The position numbers and the translations under genes were made by a program. Positions 1 to 5,361 of a stretch of DNA of 5,361 nucleotides are shown piece after piece. The number at the start of each line of letters is the position of its first letter. Position 1 is the stretch's first letter. Location: NCBI GenBank assembly GCA_017547125.1, contig JAFYQL010000102.1:1-5361 (forward strand), written 5' to 3'. The notes below the pieces were generated by a model. It was not told the DNA's origin. It saw only the letters and a list, made by a program, of their open reading frames with translations, and ran no database searches. The stretch comes from Bacillota bacterium. GTDB taxonomy: Bacteria; Bacillota; Clostridia; Lachnospirales; Anaerotignaceae.

Positions 1-1731
1 GAATACTTTGTATCCTACTATGACTATTATCAGCCGGAGGCCTATGTGCCAAGCACAGACACATATATCGAAAAAGACTCGGCTATCAATGACGAAATTG
101 ATAAACTCAGATATTCTGCAACTGCGGCACTTATCGAAAGAAAAGACGTGCTTATAGTTGCCAGTGTTTCCTGTATATATGGCTTGGGTGAGCCTGATGA
201 CTATAAGGAAATGATGCTTTCTCTCCGTCCGGGTATGATAAGGGACAGAGATGATGTGCTGAGAAAACTGATAGATATTCAGTATGACCGAAATGATATG
301 GACTTTCAGCGCGGTACTTTCCGTGTGAGAGGCGACGTTGTGGAAATTTTCCCTGTTATGAACAGTGACAGTGCCATAAGAGTTGAATTTTTTGGTGACG
401 AAATAGACAGAATTACGGAAATTGATGTGCTTACGGGCAAAATAATAGGCGAGAGAAATCACGTCAGCATTTTCCCTGCGTCACATTACATCACTTTGCC
501 TGAAAAAATGAATATTGCTCTGCACAGAATTGAAGAAGAACTTGAAGATCAGCTTAAAAAACTTAAAAGCGAAGACAAGCTTCTTGAAGCGCAACGTCTT
601 GAACAGAGAACTCATTATGACCTTGAAATGATGAGAGAAATGGGCTATTGCTCAGGTATTGAAAACTACTCAAGACATCTTGCATTAAGAGAGGCAGGAA
701 GTACACCTTCAACACTTATAGATTTCTTCCCTGATGATTTTCTTATTATTGCAGATGAAAGCCATGTTTCTGTTCCGCAGATAAGAGCGATGTATGAAGG
801 CGACAAATCAAGAAAAACAACTCTTGTTGATTTTGGTTTCCGTCTTCCGTCAGCACTTGACAACAGACCGCTTAAGTTTGCAGAATTTGAAAGCAAAATA
901 AATCAGATGCTTTTTGTATCTGCAACACCTGCAAAATATGAGGCAGAACACTCTGAGCAGACTGCAGAGCAAATTATACGACCAACAGGCCTTCTTGACC
1001 CTGAGGTTACTTTAAAGCCTGTTGAAGGCCAGATTGACGATCTTCTTGGAGAAATAAACAAGACTGTTGAAATGGGCGATAAGGTCCTTGTGACAACGCT
1101 TACAAAGAAGATGGCAGAAAGACTTACTGACTATCTTCGTGAGGCGGGAGTGAGAGTAAGATACCTTCATAGTGACATCGATACCCTTGAGCGACTTGAA
1201 ATAATACGAGATTTAAGAACTGACGTATTTGATGTTCTTGTAGGCATCAACCTTCTTCGTGAAGGCCTTGACATTCCTGAGGTTTCACTTGTGGCAATAC
1301 TTGATGCTGACAAGGAGGGTTTCCTTCGTTCCGAAACATCTCTTATCCAGACCATAGGACGTGCCGCACGTAATGCCAAGGGACGCGTAATAATGTATGC
1401 CGATGTTGTTACAGACTCAATGGCGCGTGCCATAGAAGAAACAAACAGAAGAAGAACAATTCAGCAGGAATATAACGAAATGCACGGTATTATTCCGCAG
1501 ACAATAAAGAAAAAAGTTTATGATATCATTCAGGCTACAAAATCGGTTGAAGAGGAGAAGGATCAGTTTGGCTTCAAAAAAGCGCCTGAAAGCATGAATA
1601 ATGATGAACTTAAGAGTGCAGTTAATAAGTTAGATAAGGAAATGAAAGCGGCAGCAAGAGATCTTCAGTTTGAAAGGGCTGCACAGCTGAGAGACAAGAT
1701 TGTTGAGCTTAAAAAACTTATGCTGCAGTAG
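1..1731 (+). CDS. uvrB: UvrABC system protein B (excinuclease helicase-like subunit), 5'-truncated by window edge
   Basis: UvrB is the cytoplasmic damage-verification subunit of nucleotide excision repair; UvrA loads it, and it then recruits the UvrC nuclease. The frame is open from base 1, giving 576 visible residues. Residues 6-10 read YYDYY, the tyrosine-rich start of the beta-hairpin that clamps DNA (E. coli Tyr92-Tyr96). About 86 residues are therefore missing, including the Walker A loop. Visible in order: the Walker B box DESH at 252-255, FVSATP at 305-310, helicase motif V ([10 protein letters not shown]) from 415, motif [10 protein letters not shown] at 450-457 with its arginine fingers, and a C-terminal UVR coiled-coil motif around 535-570 (FERAAQLRD at 557-565) that contacts UvrC or UvrA. 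Alignment from memory with E. coli UvrB shows a constant offset of 86 at the hairpin, DESH and motif VI, so no internal indel is evident there. The GTG at 46 is an internal valine, not a start. The stop TAG overlaps the uvrA ribosome binding site. Confidence 0.98.
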   Translation, partial: EYFVSYYDYYQPEAYVPSTDTYIEKDSAINDEIDKLRYSATAALIERKDVLIVASVSCIYGLGEPDDYKEMMLSLRPGMIRDRDDVLRKLIDIQYDRNDMDFQRGTFRVRGDVVEIFPVMNSDSAIRVEFFGDEIDRITEIDVLTGKIIGERNHVSIFPASHYITLPEKMNIALHRIEEELEDQLKKLKSEDKLLEAQRLEQRTHYDLEMMREMGYCSGIENYSRHLALREAGSTPSTLIDFFPDDFLIIADESHVSVPQIRAMYEGDKSRKTTLVDFGFRLPSALDNRPLKFAEFESKINQMLFVSATPAKYEAEHSEQTAEQIIRPTGLLDPEVTLKPVEGQIDDLLGEINKTVEMGDKVLVTTLTKKMAERLTDYLREAGVRVRYLHSDIDTLERLEIIRDLRTDVFDVLVGINLLREGLDIPEVSLVAILDADKEGFLRSETSLIQTIGRAARNAKGRVIMYADVVTDSMARAIEETNRRRTIQQEYNEMHGIIPQTIKKKVYDIIQATKSVEEEKDQFGFKKAPESMNNDELKSAVNKLDKEMKAAARDLQFERAAQLRDKIVELKKLMLQ

Positions 1732-1736
1732 AGGTG
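1730..1736 (+). promoter_or_regulatory. Ribosome binding site of uvrA, overlapping the uvrB stop
   Basis: AGAGGTG matches the anti-Shine-Dalgarno complement well and lies six bases before TTG 1743. It shares bases with the uvrB stop TAG (1729-1731) and contains the alternative GTG start (1734-1736). This placement favours TTG as the true uvrA start and suggests that ribosomes finishing uvrB re-initiate on uvrA. Confidence 0.7.
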
Positions 1737-1742
1737 AAAAAA

Positions 1743-4565
1743 TTGGCAAAAAATGAAATTATAATTAAGGGTGCAAGAGAGCATAACCTTAAAAATATAG
1801 ATTTGAAAATACCAAGGGATAAGCTTGTTGTTTTCACAGGAGTCAGCGGCAGCGGCAAAAGCTCACTTGCCTTTGACACCATCTATGCCGAAGGTCAGAG
1901 AAGATATGTTGAGTCACTTTCTTCCTACGCAAGACAGTTTCTCGGGCAGATGGAAAAGCCTGATGTTGACTACATTGAAGGTCTTTCTCCGGCAATTTCA
2001 ATCGACCAGAAAACAACAAACAACAACCCGCGTTCAACAGTAGGCACAGTTACAGAAATTTATGACTATCTGCGTCTTCTTTATGCGCGTATTGGTATTC
2101 CGCACTGTCCGAAATGCGGAAAGGAAATCAAAAAGCAGACAATAGATCAGATTGTTGACCAGATATGTGAGCTTCCCGACAGAACAAAAATACAGCTTTT
2201 TGCTCCTGTTGTAAGGGGAAGAAAGGGCGAGCACGTAAAGCTTCTTGAAGATGCAAGAAAAAGCGGTTATGTGCGTGTCAGAATTGACGGTATAATTTAT
2301 GAATTAAGCGAAGAAATAACCCTTGATAAGAATAAAAAGCACACTATCGAAATAGTTGTTGACCGACTTGTTATCCGTGACGGCATACAGAAAAGACTTA
2401 CAGAGTCTATCGAAACAGTTATGGCGCTTACGGGCGGACTTCTTGTGGTAAATATCATTGACGGCGAAGATATGGTTTTCAGCCAGAATTTTGCCTGCCC
2501 TGACTGTGGCATATCATTAAGCGAAGTTGAGCCGAGATTATTCTCATTCAATAACCCAAGCGGTGCCTGTCCTGAGTGTATGGGCCTTGGTATGCAGATG
2601 AAGTTTGACCCTGAGCTTGTTGTGCCAAACCCTAAGCTTTCAATTATCCAGGGTGCTATTACGGCTCCGGGATATGGCTCTGCAGGCAACGAAGACAGTA
2701 TGACAAGGGTGCTTTTTGATGCACTTGCAGAAAAATATGGATTTTCACTTGATGAGCCTTTTGAAAACCTTCCGGAAAAAATTAAAGATATTATTTTCTA
2801 TGGCATTAAGGGCGAAAAACTTCGTATCACATACAAAAACGCAAGAGGCGTGGGGACATACGATTATAGCTTTGAAGGTGTTATAAATAACCTTCAGAGA
2901 CGATATAATGAAACCTCCGAATCTATGCGCGAAGAATATGAAGAGTATATGACAAACACTATGTGTCCTGTTTGTCACGGTCAGAGATTAAAACCTGAAG
3001 TGCTTGCCATAACAGTTGGCGGAAAGAATATTTCACAGGTTACAGACCTTTCAATAAAGGAAATAAAGAAGTTCTTTGAAAATATCGAACTCAGCAGCCG
3101 TGATGAAATGATAGCAGGTCAGATACTTAAGGAAATAAATGCAAGAATTGATTTCCTTATTGCAGTTGGCCTTGATTATCTCACTCTTTCAAGAACAGCA
3201 GGTACACTTTCGGGCGGTGAATCACAGAGAATCCGTCTTGCAACACAGATAGGCAGTGGTCTTGTGGGTGTTATTTATATTCTTGATGAGCCAAGCATTG
3301 GTCTTCATCAGAGAGATAATGACAAGCTTATAGGAACCCTTAAGCATCTTCGTGACATCGGCAACTCACTTATAGTTGTTGAGCACGACGAAGATACTAT
3401 GCTTGAAAGCGACTATATCGTTGATATCGGTCCCGGTGCGGGCTCAGAGGGCGGTAATGTTGTTTTCTGCGGTACAGTTGACGAAATAAGAAACTGTGAA
3501 GAATCCCTTACGGGACAGTATTTAAGCAGAAAGAAATTTATTCCTGTTCCGAAGGTACGAAGAAATGCCGAAAACGGATTTATTTCAATAAAAGGAGCAT
3601 CTGCAAACAACCTTAAAAATGTTGATGTGGATATCCCGATGGGTGTGTTTACATGCGTAACGGGTGTAAGCGGCAGCGGCAAGAGCTCACTTGTAAATGA
3701 AATACTTTATAAACGCCTTGCAAGAGACTTAAACCGTGCAAAGCTTAAACCTGCAGCACATCAGGAAATGCTTGGTATTGAAAAACTTGACAAAGTTATC
3801 AATATCGACCAGTCACCGATAGGCAGAACACCACGAAGCAACCCTGCCACATACACAGGGCTTTTTGATCTTATAAGAGACGTATTTGCACAAACTGCAG
3901 AAGCAAAAATGCGCGGCTATCAGAAGGGCAGATTCAGTTTTAACGTAAAAGGCGGAAGATGTGAGGCCTGTGGCGGCGATGGTATTATCAAGATAGAAAT
4001 GCATTTCCTTCCTGATATTTTTGTGCCTTGTGAGGTTTGCGGCGGCAAGAGATATAACAGAGAAACACTTGAAGTTAAGTACAAGGGCAAGAGTATTTCA
4101 GATGTGCTTGATATGACAGTTGAAGAGGCTCTCAAGTTCTTTGAAAACCTTCCTAAACTCAAAGTGAAACTTCAGACACTTTATGATGTTGGTCTTTCAT
4201 ACGTAAAACTTGGCCAGCCTTCAACAACTCTTTCAGGTGGGGAAGCACAGAGAGTTAAGCTTGCAACTGAGCTTAGCCGAAAGAGTACAGGCAAAACAGT
4301 GTATATCCTTGATGAGCCTACAACGGGCCTTCATACTGCAGACGTACACAAGCTTACTGATATCCTCCAGCGTCTTACAGAAGGCGGAAATACAGTGGTT
4401 GTTATTGAGCATAACCTTGATGTTATCAAAACTGCCGACTATATCATTGACCTTGGTCCTGAAGGCGGAGACGGCGGCGGTATGGTTGTTGCAACTGGCA
4501 CGCCTGAAGATATCGTTAAAAACAAGGCTTCATATACGGGCAGATATCTTGAAAAATATCTCTGA
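1743..4565 (+). CDS. uvrA: UvrABC system protein A (excinuclease ATPase, damage recognition)
   Basis: UvrA is a dimeric ABC-family ATPase that finds bulky DNA lesions and delivers UvrB to them. The 940-residue product (TTG start) equals the usual family length. Half I has Walker A GVSGSGKS at 33-40, signature LSGGE from 489, Walker B Asp515-Glu516 and switch His548. Half II has the same Walker A at 641-648, LSGGE from 830, Walker B Asp857-Glu858 and His890. Zinc modules are Cys252/255-Cys276/279 (CX2C-X20-CX2C) and Cys740/743-Cys763/766 (CX2C-X19-CX2C); the second is the DNA-binding one near the dimer core. Further pairs at Cys122/125 and Cys408/411 may form the third zinc site known in some bacterial UvrA structures. 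I chose TTG 1743 because AGAGGTG lies six bases upstream; GTG 1734 would add three residues (943 aa) but has no ribosome binding site. The gene is intact and immediately follows uvrB, so the two are probably translationally coupled. The identity is certain; only the start is debatable. Confidence 0.98.
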   Translation: MAKNEIIIKGAREHNLKNIDLKIPRDKLVVFTGVSGSGKSSLAFDTIYAEGQRRYVESLSSYARQFLGQMEKPDVDYIEGLSPAISIDQKTTNNNPRSTVGTVTEIYDYLRLLYARIGIPHCPKCGKEIKKQTIDQIVDQICELPDRTKIQLFAPVVRGRKGEHVKLLEDARKSGYVRVRIDGIIYELSEEITLDKNKKHTIEIVVDRLVIRDGIQKRLTESIETVMALTGGLLVVNIIDGEDMVFSQNFACPDCGISLSEVEPRLFSFNNPSGACPECMGLGMQMKFDPELVVPNPKLSIIQGAITAPGYGSAGNEDSMTRVLFDALAEKYGFSLDEPFENLPEKIKDIIFYGIKGEKLRITYKNARGVGTYDYSFEGVINNLQRRYNETSESMREEYEEYMTNTMCPVCHGQRLKPEVLAITVGGKNISQVTDLSIKEIKKFFENIELSSRDEMIAGQILKEINARIDFLIAVGLDYLTLSRTAGTLSGGESQRIRLATQIGSGLVGVIYILDEPSIGLHQRDNDKLIGTLKHLRDIGNSLIVVEHDEDTMLESDYIVDIGPGAGSEGGNVVFCGTVDEIRNCEESLTGQYLSRKKFIPVPKVRRNAENGFISIKGASANNLKNVDVDIPMGVFTCVTGVSGSGKSSLVNEILYKRLARDLNRAKLKPAAHQEMLGIEKLDKVINIDQSPIGRTPRSNPATYTGLFDLIRDVFAQTAEAKMRGYQKGRFSFNVKGGRCEACGGDGIIKIEMHFLPDIFVPCEVCGGKRYNRETLEVKYKGKSISDVLDMTVEEALKFFENLPKLKVKLQTLYDVGLSYVKLGQPSTTLSGGEAQRVKLATELSRKSTGKTVYILDEPTTGLHTADVHKLTDILQRLTEGGNTVVVIEHNLDVIKTADYIIDLGPEGGDGGGMVVATGTPEDIVKNKASYTGRYLEKYL
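1842..1869 (+). repeat. Intragenic repeat, copy 1 (first Walker A of uvrA)
   Basis: These 28 bases encode the first P-loop and match positions 3666-3693 at 26 of 28 bases, differing only at the third and eighteenth. The two ATPase halves of UvrA arose by ancient duplication, so similar protein motifs are expected. Near identity at DNA level probably reflects shared codon preference. Confidence 0.7.
3666..3693 (+). repeat. Intragenic repeat, copy 2 (second Walker A of uvrA)
   Basis: This is the second P-loop coding segment, in the same orientation as the copy at 1842-1869 and about 1.8 kb away, with two mismatches in 28 bases. Recombination between the copies would remove 1824 bp and stay in frame (608 codons), fusing the start of half I to half II. 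I see no sign that this has happened here. Confidence 0.7.
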
Positions 4566-4596
4566 AAATGATACCATATATAGAGATTGTTTTTTC

Positions 4597-4602
4597 GGGA
4601 GG
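4597..4602 (+). promoter_or_regulatory. Ribosome binding site of the 132-aa gene
   Basis: GGGAGG sits eight bases before ATG 4611, a near-ideal distance. It rules out the upstream in-frame TTG at 4587, whose reading would run through this site, and so fixes the start of the small gene. Confidence 0.85.
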
Positions 4603-4610
4603 AACTATTT

Positions 4611-5009
4611 ATGGGTAAAAAGAAGTCCAATAAGGCTAAAAATAAATCTGCTGTTTCAACAAAGGTAACTGCACCTGTTAAGGCTGCTGAGCCTGAAGTT
4701 AAAGCAGAAGCAGTAAAAAGCGATATGGTGGCAGATTTTATAAACCTTAACAGCAGACTTTTTAAATATTTTGGTTGTGATGAAGAATTTTTTGTTAAGC
4801 CTTTGCTTGATTACAACTGGACAATTAAAAGAGAAGGCGATTTCTGTTTTCTTGCATACTGGCTTGAAGGCGAAAGAGTTAATAATGCCGTTGTTGTAAA
4901 AAAAGGCGGCGAGCCTATGATTTATGAAACAGAAGATTACACTATGGTTATAGGTATCGACTGTGTTAAGATAGGCTTTGTATTTGCAAACAGTAAAATG
5001 GGCAACTGA
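4611..5009 (+). CDS. Hypothetical protein of 132 aa, last gene of the uvrBA unit
   Basis: I do not recognise this protein. Residues 1-36 are low-complexity and basic, with ten Lys and seven Ala, no long hydrophobic run and no signal peptide. This part looks like a disordered tail and could bind nucleic acid or an acidic partner (inference). Residues 38-132 look like a compact alpha+beta domain: a probable helix at 38-53, another around 57-68, then alternating hydrophobic, strand-like segments near 69-74, 77-84, 90-97, 110-116 and 118-125. Cysteines at 56, 79 and 118 are scattered and form no CXXC pair, so a zinc site is not suggested. No membrane segment is seen. Start ATG 4611 is supported by GGGAGG eight bases upstream. 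It lies 45 bp after uvrA with no terminator between them, and a strong terminator follows its stop, so it probably shares the uvrBA transcript. A role in repair is only a guess from position. It is probably a real gene: good ribosome binding site, codon use like its neighbours and a terminator just after. Confidence 0.85.
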   Translation: MGKKKSNKAKNKSAVSTKVTAPVKAAEPEVKAEAVKSDMVADFINLNSRLFKYFGCDEEFFVKPLLDYNWTIKREGDFCFLAYWLEGERVNNAVVVKKGGEPMIYETEDYTMVIGIDCVKIGFVFANSKMGN

Positions 5010-5014
5010 AATTT

Positions 5015-5047
5015 ATGGCTGTGATAAAAGCACAGCCATTTTATTTT
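5015..5047 (+). terminator. Rho-independent terminator after the uvrB-uvrA-orf unit
   Basis: A perfect 9-bp stem (ATGGCTGTG at 5015-5023 with CACAGCCAT at 5031-5039) encloses a 7-base loop. It is followed by a T-rich run, TTTTATTTT, ending at 5047. It begins five bases after the stop of the 132-aa gene. No matching T-run exists on the other strand, so it should act only on + strand transcripts. Confidence 0.92.
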
Positions 5048-5113
5048 GCTTAAAAAGGAAAAATTAAGAAATTCTTTACAAATTATTTCCATATATTTAA
5101 TAAAACGTAAATA

Positions 5114-5150
5114 TTGCATTCATATTTTAATATTATTATAAAGATATAAT
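5114..5150 (+). promoter_or_regulatory. Candidate sigma-A promoter for the gene at 5175
   Basis: TTGCAT (5114-5119) and TATAAA (5137-5142) are 17 bp apart, a standard sigma-A arrangement with four to five consensus matches each. A perfect TATAAT also lies at 5145-5150, but it has no good -35 box at 16-18 bp and no extended -10 TG. Either could serve as the -10. The region is so AT-rich that chance matches are likely, but a promoter is expected here because a terminator precedes it and a gene follows. Confidence 0.5.
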
Positions 5151-5154
5151 AATA
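5131..5154. repeat. Perfect AT-only palindrome over the candidate -10 region
   Basis: TATTATTATA (5131-5140) and its exact reverse complement TATAATAATA (5145-5154) flank the four-base spacer AAGA. The palindrome covers both possible -10 boxes and ends just before the ribosome binding site. It could be a repressor operator, or a by-product of AT-rich promoter sequence. As RNA it would be a weak hairpin of A-U pairs only. Confidence 0.6.
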
Positions 5155-5157
5155 GTC

Positions 5158-5163
5158 AGGGGG
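5158..5163 (+). promoter_or_regulatory. Ribosome binding site of the partial gene at 5175
   Basis: AGGGGG lies 11 bases before ATG 5175, somewhat longer than the usual 5-9. The nearer ATG at 5165 is only one base away and opens a five-codon frame, so 5175 remains the best start. Confidence 0.6.
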
Positions 5164-5174
5164 AATGCAGTACA

Positions 5175-5361
5175 ATGAATGAAACTATTGTTGCGCAGAT
5201 TACCGGCGTAAGTTTTGAAAGTGAATTTGAAACGGTTGTAGATAAAAGAAAATATAATAAAATGAAAAAATGGCTTGAAGAACAGCTTTTTCAGGCTAAA
5301 AGATGCATCAAAAAAATCAGGCAGATGTGCGAAGTCTATTTTGAAGGCGAAAAAACTTATA
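5175..5361 (+). CDS. Hypothetical protein, 3'-truncated by window edge
   Basis: A frame opens at ATG 5175 and stays open to the right edge, giving 62 complete codons with no stop. The protein begins MNETIVAQITGVSFE. Residues from about 20 to 50 are rich in Lys, Glu and Leu with a heptad-like spread of hydrophobic residues (for example KMKKWLEEQLF), suggesting a long amphipathic helix or coiled coil. Two cysteines (near residues 44 and 52) are not in a recognised motif. There is no signal peptide or membrane segment in the visible part. I do not recognise the family, and the function is unknown. The gene is a separate transcription unit: a terminator lies upstream, with candidate promoter elements between. 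Support comes from the ribosome binding site, the promoter-like spacer and an open frame in AT-rich DNA; only the N-terminus can be judged. Confidence 0.75.
   Translation, partial: MNETIVAQITGVSFESEFETVVDKRKYNKMKKWLEEQLFQAKRCIKKIRQMCEVYFEGEKTY

Noticed and set aside
2297..2689. 130-codon open frame on the - strand inside uvrA
   Set aside because: It is antisense to a strongly conserved part of uvrA, resembles no known family, and is explained by uvrA codon use.
4549..4577. Possible promoter before the 132-aa gene (TTGAAA, 17 bp, TACCAT)
   Set aside because: The -10 matches only four of six bases and the -35 lies inside uvrA coding sequence; too weak to call, though a minor internal promoter cannot be excluded.
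4210..4668. 152-codon + strand frame overlapping the end of uvrA and the start of the next gene
   Set aside because: It is out of frame with the conserved second ATPase half of UvrA and with the well-supported 132-aa gene; its Leu/Ser/Gln-rich product looks like frame-shifted noise.
5075..5103. TTTACA as a -35 box with TAATAA as -10
   Set aside because: The -10 match is poor and the site lies farther from the gene than the TTGCAT/TATAAA pair.
4937..5119. 60-codon - strand frame over the end of the 132-aa gene and the spacer
   Set aside because: It crosses the terminator and lies antisense to coding sequence, and its composition reflects AT-rich DNA.
5165..5182. Five-codon frame (MQYNE) as a leader peptide
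   Set aside because: Its ATG is one base from the purine-rich ribosome binding site, too close for initiation, and so short a frame is expected by chance.

Overview
This window is ordinary low-to-moderate GC Firmicutes-like chromosome, most likely from a Clostridia member. The evidence is strong AGGAGG-type ribosome binding sites, AT-rich spacers, frequent CTT/ACA/GCA/AGA codons, and adjacent, same-strand uvrB and uvrA, an order common in Firmicutes. I cannot name the genus. All genes lie on the + strand.

Layout: (1) 1-1731 is uvrB, cut by the left edge and lacking about 86 N-terminal residues, including the Walker A loop. (2) uvrA follows almost without a gap; its Shine-Dalgarno sequence overlaps the uvrB stop codon and points to a TTG start at 1743, not the GTG at 1734. 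It is complete, with two ABC ATPase halves and all expected zinc-binding cysteine pairs. (3) After 45 bp comes a small unrecognised gene (4611-5009, 132 aa) with a Lys/Ala-rich tail and a compact C-terminal region. (4) A good rho-independent terminator (5015-5047) closes the unit. (5) An AT-rich spacer of about 127 bp (5048-5174) holds candidate promoter elements and a perfect 10-bp-arm palindrome. (6) A second unrecognised gene starts at 5175 and runs off the right edge.

How the genes work together: UvrA and UvrB form the damage-search complex of nucleotide excision repair. UvrA loads UvrB at lesions, and UvrB then recruits UvrC. Tight coupling of uvrB and uvrA suggests co-translation from one mRNA. 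The 132-aa protein shares the transcript by position, but nothing in its sequence shows a repair role. The uvrB promoter, and any SOS (LexA) operator, lie outside the window.

I found no mobile element, CRISPR array, tRNA, rRNA or evident new multi-gene system. The points most worth a second look are the small gene at the end of the uvrBA unit, the palindrome over the next gene's promoter, and the uvrA start codon.
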